Assembly (NCBI RefSeq): GCF_019112525.1
Contig: NZ_CP077800.1
Coordinates: 2,666,001 to 2,730,000, forward strand
Source of the DNA: Modestobacter sp. L9-4
GTDB lineage: Bacteria; Actinomycetota; Actinomycetes; Mycobacteriales; Geodermatophilaceae
Reading direction: 5' to 3'
Length of the DNA: 64,000 nt
The position numbers and the translations under genes were made by a program. This document shows, in pieces, positions 40,722 to 49,428 of this stretch. The first letter of the stretch is position 1, and every line of letters starts with the position of its first letter. The notes below the pieces were generated by a model, which was not told the origin of the DNA, ran no database searches, and saw nothing but the letters and a program-made list of their open reading frames with translations.

Positions 40722-41570
40722 GTGTCCCGGCCCGCTCCCTCGCCCGCCAGTCCACCTGCTGTCCCGGCTGTAGCGCACCCCGCCGACCCGGCGGTCTACA
40801 CGCGGCCCGCCCGCGCGCGCCGGCCCGGCCCGGTCGCCCGGCTGGGGGCCGCGCCCTACGACCCGCAGGAGAGCCAGCTGGCTCGCACCCGCCGGGCCCG
40901 CCGGATGGCGCGCGAGCTGGCCGTCATCCACCCCGACGCGCACTGCGAGCTGGACTTCACCACGCCGCTGGAGCTGCTGGTGGCCACCGTCCTGTCGGCG
41001 CAGACCACCGACAAGACGGTGAACAAGGTGACCCCCGCGCTGTTCGCGCGGTACCCCGACGCCGCCGCCTACGCCGGTGCCGACCGCGACGAGCTGGAGA
41101 CCATCCTCAAGCCCACCGGCTTCTTCCGGGCCAAGGCGAACTCCGTCATCGGGCTCGGCCAGGCGCTGGTCGAGCGCTTCGACGGCGTGGTGCCCGGCCG
41201 GATGGAGGACCTGGTGACGCTGCCCGGCGCCGGCCGGAAGACCGCCAACGTGGTGCTGGGCAACGCCTTCGGCGTCCCCGGGCTGACCGTCGACACCCAC
41301 TTCGGCCGGCTGGTGCGCCGCTTCGGGTGGACCGCGGAGGAGGACCCGGTCAAGGTCGAGACCGAGATCGCGGAGATCATGCCGAAGAAGGAGTGGACCG
41401 ACTTCTCCCACCGGGTGATCTTCCACGGCCGGCGCGTGTGCCACGCCAAGAAGCCGGCCTGCGGGGCGTGCGGGCTGGCGGCCTGGTGCCCCTCGTTCGG
41501 CATCGGCCCGCTGGACCCCGAGGTCGCCGCCAAGCTGGTCAAGACCCCGGCCGCCTCGGACACCGAGTGA
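40722..41570 (+). CDS. nth: Endonuclease III (DNA glycosylase/AP lyase)
   Basis: Base-excision repair enzyme that removes oxidised pyrimidines. 282 residues with a non-conserved Pro/Ala N-terminal extension of about 55 residues. Helix-hairpin-helix [17 protein letters not shown] holds the catalytic Lys173; Asp191 is in VDTHFG. The 4Fe-4S cluster ligands [17 protein letters not shown] show the C-x6-C-x2-C-x5-C spacing. Its TGA overlaps the GTG of the TlpA-like gene. The order matches mycobacterial Rv3674c onwards. Confidence 0.96.
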   Translation: MSRPAPSPASPPAVPAVAHPADPAVYTRPARARRPGPVARLGAAPYDPQESQLARTRRARRMARELAVIHPDAHCELDFTTPLELLVATVLSAQTTDKTVNKVTPALFARYPDAAAYAGADRDELETILKPTGFFRAKANSVIGLGQALVERFDGVVPGRMEDLVTLPGAGRKTANVVLGNAFGVPGLTVDTHFGRLVRRFGWTAEEDPVKVETEIAEIMPKKEWTDFSHRVIFHGRRVCHAKKPACGACGLAAWCPSFGIGPLDPEVAAKLVKTPAASDTE

Positions 41571-42151
41571 GCCGCGGCCCGCGCGCGCTGGTCGCCGTCC
41601 TGGCGGTCGGGCTGGCGCTGCTCACCGGCTGCACCTCCGACGACGGGCAGGCCGACCCGCCCGCCCAGCAGGTCGCCGACGTGGCCACCGACCTCACCCC
41701 GTGCCCGGCGCAGCCGGACACCCCCGCCGCCGCCAGCGACCTGCCGGCGGTCTCCCTGGACTGCCTCGGCGGCGGGACGCTCGACCTCACCAGGGCGCCC
41801 GGGGTGCCCACCGTGCTGAACCTCTGGGCCAGCTGGTGCGGGCCCTGCCGGGAGGAGCTGCCGCTGGTCCAGCAGCTGGCGGACGCCGCAGGCGACCGGG
41901 TGCGGGTGATCGGCGTCGCCAGCAAGGACGGCATGCCGCAGGCGACCTCCTTCGCCGCCGACGCCGGGACCACGTTCGCCTCCGCCTTCGACGGCGACGG
42001 CGAGGTGATGACCGGGATGGGCGTGAACAACCTGCCGCACACCGTCTTCATCGCCGCCGACGGCTCGGTGGCGTACTTCCAGGTCGGCCCGGTGCACTCG
42101 CTGCAGGAGTTCGAGGAGCTGGTCGCCACCCACCTGGGGGTGCAGCTGTGA
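41567..42151 (+). CDS. TlpA/ResA-like thioredoxin lipoprotein
   Basis: 194 residues, exported and lipid-anchored: a hydrophobic signal ending at LLTGC. The thioredoxin domain carries the WCGPC active site ([14 protein letters not shown], near residue 88). It probably reduces disulfides or apo-cytochromes/metallochaperone partners outside the membrane. GTG at 41567 overlaps the nth stop, and its own stop overlaps the NUDIX GTG. A cupredoxin lipoprotein gene follows two genes later, which hints at a shared redox or copper role. Equivalent in position to Rv3673c. Confidence 0.9.
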   Translation: MSRGPRALVAVLAVGLALLTGCTSDDGQADPPAQQVADVATDLTPCPAQPDTPAAASDLPAVSLDCLGGGTLDLTRAPGVPTVLNLWASWCGPCREELPLVQQLADAAGDRVRVIGVASKDGMPQATSFAADAGTTFASAFDGDGEVMTGMGVNNLPHTVFIAADGSVAYFQVGPVHSLQEFEELVATHLGVQL

Positions 42152-42894
42152 CCGTGCCGGCCGCGGACCTCAGCGGGCTGCCCGAGCACGTGCAGCGGCT
42201 GGTCACCAACGCCGGCCGGCTGCCGCGGCTGCGCACCGAGCGGCCCTCGGCCACCGCCCGCCGCTCGGCGGTGCTGATCCTCTTCGGCGAGGGCCCGGCC
42301 GGCCCCGACGTGCTGCTCATCGAGAAGTCGCCGCACCTGCGCAGCCACGCCGGGCAGCCCGCCTTCCCCGGCGGCGGCGCGGACCCCGGCGACGAGTTCC
42401 CGGTCGGGACGGCGCTGCGCGAGGCGCACGAGGAGGCCGGGGTCGCACCCGACGGCGTCCGGGTGCTCGCCGTGCTGCCCGAGCTGTTCCTCGGTCACTC
42501 GGACAACCTCGTCGTCCCCGTCGTCGGCTGGTGGGACGACCCGCGCGAGGTGAGCACCGGCGACCCGCACGAGGTGGCCCGGGTCGCGCGGGTGCCGCTG
42601 GCCGAGCTGGTCGACCCGGCCAACCGCTTCCGGGTGCGCATCTCCACCGGCTACGTCGGCCCCGCGTTCGGCGTCGCCGGCATGGTCGTGTGGGGTTTCA
42701 CCGCGGCGCTGCTGGACTCCGTGCTGGCCGCGGCCGGGCTCGACCGGCCCTGGGACACCACCGACGTCCGCCCGCTCGCCACGCCCGCCGGCGGCCCGGA
42801 GCCGGCGCGTGTCCGCGGGCCGGGGTCCGGCGCGCCGACGGACGGCGACGACGCGGGGTCCACAGCCGCCGCGCGTACGGTTCCGGGGCCATGA
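42148..42894 (+). CDS. NUDIX hydrolase, CoA-pyrophosphatase-like
   Basis: 248 residues. The Nudix box is visible: a GGGADPGD... Gly followed after the usual spacing by REAHEEAGV, giving GX5EX7REUXEEXGU-like ligands. The flanking LLIEKSPHLRSHAGQPAFPG is typical of the CoA/NADH-pyrophosphatase subgroup (NudL/YeaB-like). It likely cleaves CoA or related nucleotide diphosphates. GTG at 42148 overlaps the TlpA-like stop; the C-terminal about 35 residues are low-complexity. Rv3672c holds the same position in mycobacteria. Confidence 0.9.
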   Translation: MTVPAADLSGLPEHVQRLVTNAGRLPRLRTERPSATARRSAVLILFGEGPAGPDVLLIEKSPHLRSHAGQPAFPGGGADPGDEFPVGTALREAHEEAGVAPDGVRVLAVLPELFLGHSDNLVVPVVGWWDDPREVSTGDPHEVARVARVPLAELVDPANRFRVRISTGYVGPAFGVAGMVVWGFTAALLDSVLAAAGLDRPWDTTDVRPLATPAGGPEPARVRGPGSGAPTDGDDAGSTAAARTVPGP

Positions 42895-43379
42895 CCTCCG
42901 CTGCAGCCCGTGCCCGGACGACGCGCCGTACCGCCCTGCGCCGGGGCCCGGCCGGAGCCGTGCTGAGCGGCGCGCTGGTGCTCGCGGTGCTCACCGGCTG
43001 CTCGAACTCCGAGCCCACGCTGCCCGAGGTCACCCGGGCCACCTCCGCCGACGCCGGCACGGTGCAGACCGCGCCCGACGGCGTCCAGGAGATCACCCTG
43101 GAGACCGGCGACGACTACGCGTTCACGCCGGCGGCCTTCACCGTCGCGCCCGGGCCGGTCCGGCTGACCGTGCGCAACACCGCCAAGCAGCTGACCCACA
43201 ACTTCCTCTTCACCAAGGGGAAGGGGCCTGCCGACATCGCCGAGCAGATCGCCTTCCTCGGCCCCGGTGACACCAAGACCATCGAGTTCACCGCCGGCGC
43301 GCCGGGCGACTACCCCTTCGAGTGCAGCTTCCACGTCGCACTGGGCCAGGTCGGCACGATGACGGTGAGCGCCCCGTGA
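42891..43379 (+). CDS. Cupredoxin-like lipoprotein (type 1 copper)
   Basis: 162 residues: positively charged start, hydrophobic signal and lipobox VLTGC (near residue 37), then a single cupredoxin fold. Blue-copper ligands are visible: His in LTHNFLF, then Cys, His and Met in CSFHVALGQVGTM. It probably carries electrons or binds copper on the outer surface. ATG at 42891 overlaps the NUDIX stop. The gene is inserted between the NUDIX and MarP genes, which are adjacent in mycobacteria as I recall. Confidence 0.88.
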   Translation: MTSAAARARTTRRTALRRGPAGAVLSGALVLAVLTGCSNSEPTLPEVTRATSADAGTVQTAPDGVQEITLETGDDYAFTPAAFTVAPGPVRLTVRNTAKQLTHNFLFTKGKGPADIAEQIAFLGPGDTKTIEFTAGAPGDYPFECSFHVALGQVGTMTVSAP

Positions 43380-43430
43380 CCCTCGGCGGGGGAGTGTCGC
43401 CGGCCGGGTCCGTGCCCGAGGCCGGCTGAG

Positions 43431-44612
43431 GTGTCGATCGTCGACCTGGTCCTGATCGTGCTGGCGCTGGTCTTCGCGCTGTCCGGGTTCCGGCAGGGCG
43501 TGATCGTGTCCGCGACGTCCTTCGTCGGCTTCTTCGGCGGCGCGGTCGTCGGGGCCCAGCTGTCCGGGCCGGTGTCGGAGGAGCTCGCGACGTCCTCGAT
43601 CACCCGCGTCTTCGTCGCGCTGGTCGTGGTCCTCGCCGGGGCGCTGCTCGGGCAGCTGCTGGCCGGCATGGTGGGCCGGGCGGTGCGCAAGCGGGTCACC
43701 TGGGAGCCGGCCAAGATGGTCGACGCGGCCGCGGGTGCGGTGGTCTCGGCCGCCGCCGTCCTGCTGGTGGCCTGGATGGTGGCGACGCCGCTGGCCAGCT
43801 CCCCGCTGCCCGGGGTCGCCGGGCAGGTGCGGCAGTCGGCGCTGGTGCAGGCCGTCGACCACACCGTGCCGCCGCAGGTGCGCTCGCTCTACGACTCGCT
43901 GCGCCAGGCCATCGACCGCAACGGCCTGCCCGACGTGCTCGACCCGCTCACCCCCACCGACGCCCGGCAGGTGCCGGCGCCGGACCAGGCGCTGCTGGCC
44001 AGCCCCGTCGTGGCGTCGGTGCAGGGGTCGGTCGTGCAGATCCGGGGCATCGCGGCGTCCTGCGCCAAGCAGATCGACGGCTCGGGATTCGTCTACGCCG
44101 ACCAGCGGGTGATGACGAACGCACACGTGCTGGCCGGGGTCACCACCCCGCAGGTCACCGCCGAGGGACGGGTCTACGACGCGGTGCCGGTGTACGTCGA
44201 CGAGGAGACCGACATCGCGGTGCTGGCCGTCCCCGGGCTGCCGCAGGTGCCGCTGTCGTTCTCCGCCGCGCCGGTCGACACCGGGGCCGACGCGATCATC
44301 ATGGGCTACCCGGGTGGTGGCCCGTTCTACGTGGGGCCGGCGCGGGTGCGGGACCGCGGGGAGATCAGCGGCCCGGACTTCCGCTCGACCGGCACCGTGC
44401 AGCGCGACGTCTACGCGCTGTTCGGGCAGGTGCGGGCCGGCAACTCCGGTGGCCCGCTGATCGCCCCCGACGGCACGGTGCTCGGCGTCGTGTTCGCCTC
44501 GGCCATCGACGACCCCGACACCGGGTACGCGCTCACCGCGGCCGAGGTCGCCACGGCAGCGACCACCGGCGCCGGCTCGAGCACGCAGGTGGACACCGGC
44601 GCCTGCGAGTAG
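43431..44612 (+). CDS. marP: MarP-like membrane serine protease (CvpA domain + trypsin-like)
   Basis: 393 residues: four N-terminal membrane segments (CvpA-like, residues about 1-125), a linker, then a chymotrypsin-fold protease. The catalytic triad is His232 (NAHVLAG), Asp261 (ETDIAVLAV) and Ser339 (AGNSGGP), close to His235/Asp264/Ser343 of M. tuberculosis MarP (Rv3671c), which confers acid and oxidative resistance. The two Cys in the protease part (AASCAKQ and the C-terminal GACE) fit the regulatory disulfide of MarP. GTG 43431 with GAGG nine bases upstream. It ends the nth-led gene chain. Confidence 0.95.
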   Translation: MSIVDLVLIVLALVFALSGFRQGVIVSATSFVGFFGGAVVGAQLSGPVSEELATSSITRVFVALVVVLAGALLGQLLAGMVGRAVRKRVTWEPAKMVDAAAGAVVSAAAVLLVAWMVATPLASSPLPGVAGQVRQSALVQAVDHTVPPQVRSLYDSLRQAIDRNGLPDVLDPLTPTDARQVPAPDQALLASPVVASVQGSVVQIRGIAASCAKQIDGSGFVYADQRVMTNAHVLAGVTTPQVTAEGRVYDAVPVYVDEETDIAVLAVPGLPQVPLSFSAAPVDTGADAIIMGYPGGGPFYVGPARVRDRGEISGPDFRSTGTVQRDVYALFGQVRAGNSGGPLIAPDGTVLGVVFASAIDDPDTGYALTAAEVATAATTGAGSSTQVDTGACE

Positions 44613-44773
44613 GCGGTGGGAGGACCACGCTGCCCCCCACGCTCCGCGAGCTCGGCGCGGGTCCCTGCAGCGGCGCCGTCCCCCGACCCTCGCTGTGCTG
44701 GGGCCGGGACCCTGCACGAGGGCCGCTCCAGCACGTCACGGTCCCTGGCTCGGCCCGGGCTGCGGGACCGAGG

Positions 44774-45703
44774 TCAGGAGCCGGCCCAGCGGGCGATGGC
44801 GGTCGTGACCTCGGTGGGGGACTCCTCGTGCGGGAAGTGGCCGATGCCGGGGAGGGCGCGCCACTCGTAGGCGCCGGCGACGTAGCGGCCGGAGCCGGTG
44901 GCGGTCGAGGGCAGCACGTAGGGGTCGGCGGCGCCGTGCAGCTGCAGGGTCGGGGCGGTGATCGGCGCGGCCATCCGGCGGGCGTAGCGCAGGCCGTCGG
45001 GGCGCAGCTGGGAGCGGCCGGCCCAGCGGTAGTACTCCATGGCGCCGTAGGCCGCCTGCGGGATGCGCGAGGCCGAGCGGTAGCGGTCGACGGCCTCGGC
45101 GAAGTCGGTGGTGGTCGCCCACTCGTGCCCGGCCCAGCGGCGCATCAGCTCGGCCACCGGGTCGTCGTCGGCGCGGGTGAGTCGGCGTTCAGGGAGCCGG
45201 GGCAGCTGGAAGCGCAGCGCGTAGGCCAGCGCCCGTCGCTGCCGGGGGTCGGTGATCGAGGAGCGCAGCCGCCGCGGGTGGGCCGCGGAGACGATGACCA
45301 GCCGACGGACGCTGCGCGGGTGCAGTGCGGCCATCGTCCAGGCCACCAGGCCGCCCCAGTCCGCGCCGACGACGACGGCCTCGGTCTCGCCCAGTGCGCG
45401 GACGACGGCGGCGGCATCGGCGGCGGCGGTGGGCAGGTCGTAGCCGCGCGGGGGCTTGTCGCTGGCCCCGAAGCCGCGCAGGTCGGGGGCCACGACGCGG
45501 AACCCGGCGTCGGCGAGCCCGGTGAGCTGGTGGCGCCAGGTCCACCAGAACTGTGGGAAGCCGTGCAGCAGGAGGACCAGCGGTCCGGTGCCGGCCTCGG
45601 CGGCGTGCAGCCGGACGCCGTTGGCCGACACGTCCCGGTGCGCCCAGGGGCCGGGCAGCAGGACGCTGGTGGCGTCGGGCTGCCCGGCCCCTGGGTCGGT
45701 CAC
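44774..45703 (-). CDS. Alpha/beta hydrolase, epoxide hydrolase-like (EphE position)
   Basis: 309 residues of the alpha/beta-hydrolase fold: oxyanion motif LLHGFPQFWWTWR near residue 50, nucleophile Asp in GADWGG (near 115; Asp rather than Ser points to an epoxide hydrolase), and catalytic His in GIGHFPHEE near the C-terminus. It opens epoxides to diols; the substrate is unknown. It occupies the ephE (Rv3670) position between marP and the Holin-X gene. GTG 45703 has no strong Shine-Dalgarno, but starts 13 bases after the upstream stop, so the pair are likely cotranscribed. Confidence 0.85.
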   Translation of the reverse strand: MTDPGAGQPDATSVLLPGPWAHRDVSANGVRLHAAEAGTGPLVLLLHGFPQFWWTWRHQLTGLADAGFRVVAPDLRGFGASDKPPRGYDLPTAAADAAAVVRALGETEAVVVGADWGGLVAWTMAALHPRSVRRLVIVSAAHPRRLRSSITDPRQRRALAYALRFQLPRLPERRLTRADDDPVAELMRRWAGHEWATTTDFAEAVDRYRSASRIPQAAYGAMEYYRWAGRSQLRPDGLRYARRMAAPITAPTLQLHGAADPYVLPSTATGSGRYVAGAYEWRALPGIGHFPHEESPTEVTTAIARWAGS

Positions 45704-45716
45704 GGTCGCTGGCTGG

Positions 45717-46220
45717 TCAGCGCAGCGGAGCGTGCGGGTCGGCCACGACGACCTGGCCGTTGCGCACGGTCGGCAGGTCGTGCTGGCGCTGGCCGGGGGC
45801 CTCGCGGCGAGCCAGGTCGGGCAGGTCGTGCAGGGTCTCCAGCGTCTTCTCCGGCTTCTGGATCTTCTTCAGCTGGCGGTAGCCGATGAAGGCCACGACA
45901 GCGGCCACGAGGACCAGCAGCGCGAAGACGATGAGGTAGGAGATCCAGCGCTCCAGGCCCAGCCAGGTGATGAACTCGGCCAGCGCGATGAAGAAGAAGA
46001 CCGCGGCGAAGACGAGCATGACGCCGGCGGCGGCGAAGGCGGCCGCGCCGATGCCACCGCGCTTGGCGGAGGTGGTCAGCTCGGTCTTGGCCAGCTCGAT
46101 CTCCGAGCGGATGAGCGTGGACACGTCGGCCATCGCGCTCTTGGCGAGCGTGCCGACCGACGGCTCGGCCGGGCCCGTGGGCCGACCCGCCAGCGGGGTC
46201 GTCGAGACACTGTGGGCCAC
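45717..46220 (-). CDS. Actinobacterial Holin-X (phage holin superfamily III)-like membrane protein (Rv3669-like)
   Basis: 167 residues: an amphipathic N-terminal helix with LIRSEIELAKTELTT, two membrane segments (about residues 55-75 and 90-110) separated by AEFITWLGLERW, then a basic Pro-rich cytoplasmic tail. The family is common in actinobacterial chromosomes without phage context, and the function is unknown. GTG at 46220 is chosen because GAGGAG lies upstream; the longer upstream frame is not signal- or domain-like. Cotranscribed with the epoxide hydrolase-like gene. Confidence 0.85.
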   Translation of the reverse strand: MAHSVSTTPLAGRPTGPAEPSVGTLAKSAMADVSTLIRSEIELAKTELTTSAKRGGIGAAAFAAAGVMLVFAAVFFFIALAEFITWLGLERWISYLIVFALLVLVAAVVAFIGYRQLKKIQKPEKTLETLHDLPDLARREAPGQRQHDLPTVRNGQVVVADPHAPLR

Positions 46221-46333
46221 GGGTGGCTCCTCTCTGATCTGCGCCGGGTTCGACGCGTTCCTGTCGGTGATCGTGCCGCATGATCGCCGCGCCCGCCGGT
46301 CCGGATCACCCGCTCGTGGCGCATCTCGCCTTC

Positions 46334-47014
46334 TCAGGCCACATCGCACCGGCACGGGCAGTCGTCCACGTGCGGGACGGCGTTCTCCCGGGCCGTGAGC
46401 GGCGAGGTGGCGAACAGCAGGTCGTCGCAGCCGGCTGGGCAGGTGCACGTCGGCGCCCAGGCGTCCGGGAGGCCGCGTCGCCACCGCTCCTCGGTCCAGC
46501 GTCGGTCCTCGGCGGCGCGTGCCGCCCGAGCGGCGTCCCGGCGAGCACGCGCTCTGGCCTCCGGGCCGTCACCGGGCTGCGGGGTCTGGTGGTCCGCCGG
46601 CGCACCCAGCTCGTCCCGGAGACGGTCCCGGGCTCCACGGTCGCGGTCGTAGGTGTACCAGGGCCGCGTCCGGCTGTACCGCTCGCTGCCGTGCCACCAG
46701 TCCTGGTCGCCGTGCCGGGTGTCCAGGTGGGCCGGGAAGCGTCGGCCACCGCTGTCCCGCACGGTGTCGGACCTCATGCCAGGCGCCTCCTGACCGTTCT
46801 CCTCCACGAGGGCGATCCGGAGGCCGGCGATCCTGGCCGCCCGCATCACCACCGTGGCGGGCAGGTCACGGTGGCCGGTCTCGGCCTGCGCCACGGCGGT
46901 GGGACTGACGCCCAGGCGCTGAGCCAGCTCTCGCTGCGAGACGTCAGCGGTGCGGCGGATGCGGCGGAGGAGTGCGCTGAGCAGCCTCGTCTCCGCAGGG
47001 TCCCGGTCGGCCAC
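46334..47014 (-). CDS. XRE-type DNA-binding protein with cysteine-rich C-terminus
   Basis: 226 residues. The N-terminal helix-turn-helix of the XRE/Cro type is clear: ADVSQRELAQRLGVSPTAVA (about residues 22-41). A low-complexity Arg/Asp-rich middle follows. The last about 40 residues hold CTCPAGC and CPCRC, five to six Cys that could bind a metal. GTG 47014 has GAGG upstream; earlier in-frame codons lie within a long inverted repeat. It is divergent from nothing and follows acs after a 303-base gap; targets unknown. Confidence 0.7.
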   Translation of the reverse strand: MADRDPAETRLLSALLRRIRRTADVSQRELAQRLGVSPTAVAQAETGHRDLPATVVMRAARIAGLRIALVEENGQEAPGMRSDTVRDSGGRRFPAHLDTRHGDQDWWHGSERYSRTRPWYTYDRDRGARDRLRDELGAPADHQTPQPGDGPEARARARRDAARAARAAEDRRWTEERWRRGLPDAWAPTCTCPAGCDDLLFATSPLTARENAVPHVDDCPCRCDVA

Positions 47015-47316
47015 GAGGCGATCCTCGCGCCCAGCACCGGCGCCGGTCGCCCTCCCGGGGGTTGCTGTGGACAGGCGGCAGCCGCTGACGACCTCGGGTT
47101 CAGGACGCTTGTGCTCTGCTCCCCGAGAGGGAGCAGAGCACAAGCGTCTGGAGAGGTGCAGTCACGGCAGCGCACGAGGAGCCTTGGAGCGCTCGCCCGA
47201 CCGAGGCGCCATCGCTCCCATCGAGCAAGGCGACCGGGCTGTCAGCCCGCGGACACGGGCGCTGGCGCCGGGCAGCCCGGCCCCGGAGGCAGTGAGCCGC
47301 CGGAGCCGGGTCGCCT
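47015..47316. other. Intergenic region between acs and the XRE gene
   Basis: About 300 bases with no supported gene. The main content is a perfect hairpin at 47104-47148; reading frames through it are shadows. Confidence 0.5.
47104..47148 (-). terminator. 20-bp perfect hairpin downstream of acs
   Basis: Arms 47104-47123 and 47129-47148 are perfectly complementary around the loop CGAGA. It lies 169 bases past the acs stop and 90 bases before the XRE start. It could be an acs terminator, or an operator/attenuator for the XRE gene. Confidence 0.6.
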
Positions 47317-49305
47317 CTAGTCCTCGCTGGTGGTGGCGGGGAGCTTGGCGCTGATCAGGTCCATCACCGAGGAGTCGGTCAGCGTCGAGACGTCGCCCAG
47401 CTCCCGGTTCTCCGCGATGTCCCGGAGCAGCCGGCGCATGATCTTGCCCGAGCGGGTCTTGGGGAGCTCGGCGACGACCATGATCTGCCGCGGGCTGGCG
47501 ATCGGGCCGATCTCCTTGCGCACGTGCTGGCGCAGCACCTTCACCAGGTCCTCGCCGGAGTCCACGGCGTCCCCGCGCAGGATCACGAACGCCACGATGC
47601 CCTGGCCGGTGGTCGGGTCGGTCGCGCCCACGACCGCAGCCTCGGCCACGGTCGGGTGGCTGACCAGCGCGGACTCCACCTCGGTGGTGGAGATGCGGTG
47701 CCCGGAGACGTTCATGACGTCGTCGACCCGGCCGAGCAGCCAGATGTCGCCGTCCTCGTCGAGCTTGGCACCGTCGCCGGCGAAGTAGACGCCCTCGCCG
47801 TACCGGCTCCAGTAGGTGTCCTTGTACCGCTCGTCGTCGCCCCAGATCGTGCGCAGCATCGACGGCCACGGCTCGGTGAGCACCAGGTAGCCGGTGGCGC
47901 CGGGGGCGATCGGGTTGCCCTCCTCGTCGACCACGGCCGCCCCGATCCCGGGGAACGCACGTTGAGCGGAGCCGGGCTTGAGCGAGGTGGCGCCCGGCAG
48001 CGGGGTGATCATGTGGCCGCCGGTCTCGGTCTGCCACCAGGTGTCCACGATCGGGCAGCGGCCCCCGCCGATGTGCTCGTGGTACCAGAGCCAGGCCTCG
48101 GGGTTGATCGGCTCACCGACCGACCCGAGCAGCCGCAGCGAGGACAGGTCGGCGGCGGCCGGGATCTCCGCGCCCCACTTCATGAACGTGCGGATCGTGG
48201 TAGGGGCGGTGTACAGGATCGTCACGCCGTACTCCTGCACGATGTCCCACCAGCGGCCGCGGTGCGGGGAGTCCGGCGTCCCCTCGTACATCACCGACGT
48301 CGTCCGGTTGGCCAGCGGGCCGTAGACGATGTAGCTGTGGCCGGTGACCCAGCCGACGTCGGCGGCGGTCCAGAAGACGTCGGTGTCGGGCTTGAGGTCG
48401 AACGTCGCCCAGTGCGTGTACGCGATCTGGGTCAGGTAGCCGCCGGTGGTGTGCAGGATGCCCTTGGGCTTCGCCGTCGTCCCGGACGTGTACATGATGT
48501 AGAGCGGGTGCTCGGCGTCGAAGGCCTGCGCCTCGTGCTCGGTGGACTGGCTCGCGACCAGCTCGTGCCACCAGACGTCGCGGCCTTCGGTCCACTCGAC
48601 GTCCTGCTCGGTGCGCTTGACCACGAGCACGCTGCGCACGCCCTTGGTCCTGGTCAGTGCCTCGTCGACGTTGGGCTTCAGCGCGCTCGGTGCCCCGCGC
48701 CGGTAGCCGCCGTCGGCGGTGATCACGACCTCCGCGCCGGCGTCGGTGATCCTGCTGGCCAGCGCGTCGGGGGAGAAGCCGCCGAAGACGACCATGTGGA
48801 CGGCGCCGATGCGGGCGCACGCCAGCATCGCGAAGACCGTCTCCGGGATCATCGGCATGTAGATCGCCACCCGGTCGCCGGCGGTCACGCCGAGCGAGGT
48901 GAGGGCGTTGGCGGTGCGGCACACCTCGTCCTTGAGCTGGGCGTAGGTGATCGTGCGGGTGTCGCCGGGCTCGCCGACCCAGTGGTAGGCGACCTGGTCG
49001 CCGTGGCCCGCGTCGACGTGCCGGTCCACGCAGTTGACCGCGACGTTGAGCGTGCCGCCGACGAACCACTTCGCGAAGGGCGGGTTGCTCCAGTCCAGGA
49101 CCTCGGTCCACGGCTCGGCCCAGTCCAGCCGGCCGGCTGCCTCGGCCCAGAAGCCGAGCCGGTCCGCGGCGGCCCGCTCGTAGACCTCCGGTCCGAGGTT
49201 GGCCGTGGCGGCGAAGGCGGCTGGGACGGGGAAGCCCTCGGCCGGGACGCGACTGGACAGGCTCTGCTCGGTGGACGGGGTCTGCTCGTCGGTCGTCTCG
49301 CTCAC
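47317..49305 (-). CDS. acs: Acetyl-CoA synthetase (AMP-forming)
   Basis: Activates acetate to acetyl-CoA via acetyl-AMP. 662 residues, the usual length. Core motifs: [20 protein letters not shown] (near residue 265), WWQTETGGH (near 415), [13 protein letters not shown], and [13 protein letters not shown], which holds the lysine that is commonly acetylated to switch the enzyme off. GTG at 49305 has GGAGG five bases upstream; the ORF extends only two codons further. It has its own promoter (49363-49392) and occupies the Rv3667 position at the end of the conserved block. Confidence 0.97.
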   Translation of the reverse strand: MSETTDEQTPSTEQSLSSRVPAEGFPVPAAFAATANLGPEVYERAAADRLGFWAEAAGRLDWAEPWTEVLDWSNPPFAKWFVGGTLNVAVNCVDRHVDAGHGDQVAYHWVGEPGDTRTITYAQLKDEVCRTANALTSLGVTAGDRVAIYMPMIPETVFAMLACARIGAVHMVVFGGFSPDALASRITDAGAEVVITADGGYRRGAPSALKPNVDEALTRTKGVRSVLVVKRTEQDVEWTEGRDVWWHELVASQSTEHEAQAFDAEHPLYIMYTSGTTAKPKGILHTTGGYLTQIAYTHWATFDLKPDTDVFWTAADVGWVTGHSYIVYGPLANRTTSVMYEGTPDSPHRGRWWDIVQEYGVTILYTAPTTIRTFMKWGAEIPAAADLSSLRLLGSVGEPINPEAWLWYHEHIGGGRCPIVDTWWQTETGGHMITPLPGATSLKPGSAQRAFPGIGAAVVDEEGNPIAPGATGYLVLTEPWPSMLRTIWGDDERYKDTYWSRYGEGVYFAGDGAKLDEDGDIWLLGRVDDVMNVSGHRISTTEVESALVSHPTVAEAAVVGATDPTTGQGIVAFVILRGDAVDSGEDLVKVLRQHVRKEIGPIASPRQIMVVAELPKTRSGKIMRRLLRDIAENRELGDVSTLTDSSVMDLISAKLPATTSED

Positions 49306-49327
49306 GCGCACCTCCGGGGTCCGGGCA

Positions 49328-49346
49328 CCGCCTCGCCTCGAGGCGG
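49328..49346 (-). other. Hairpin in the acs leader
   Basis: CCGCCTCG pairs with CGAGGCGG around CCT, in the predicted acs 5' untranslated region, with GCCTCGAGG just beside it. It could affect acs mRNA stability or bind a regulator. Confidence 0.4.
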
Positions 49347-49362
49347 CGCTGCCTCGAGGGAC

Positions 49363-49392
49363 AACCTATGGCCCCGGTCACCCTCCCGTCAG
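49363..49392 (-). promoter_or_regulatory. Promoter of acs
   Basis: -10 TAGGTT (49363-49368) and -35 CTGACG (49387-49392) with an 18-base spacer; start of transcription would fall about 50 bases upstream of the GTG. Confidence 0.5.
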
Positions 49393-49428
49393 GCCGGATC
49401 GCACGGCGGTGGACGGCAGACTGGGCCG

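Noticed and set aside
44613-44773. Possible member of the palindromic repeat family after marP
   Set aside because: Segments such as GGGTCCCTGCAG and GGGACCCTGCACG look repeated, but I could not form a consistent palindrome.
45717-46220. Prophage remnant because of a holin-like protein
   Set aside because: Holin-X proteins are ordinary chromosomal genes in actinobacteria, and no other phage genes or att sites are seen; the gene order is the conserved block.
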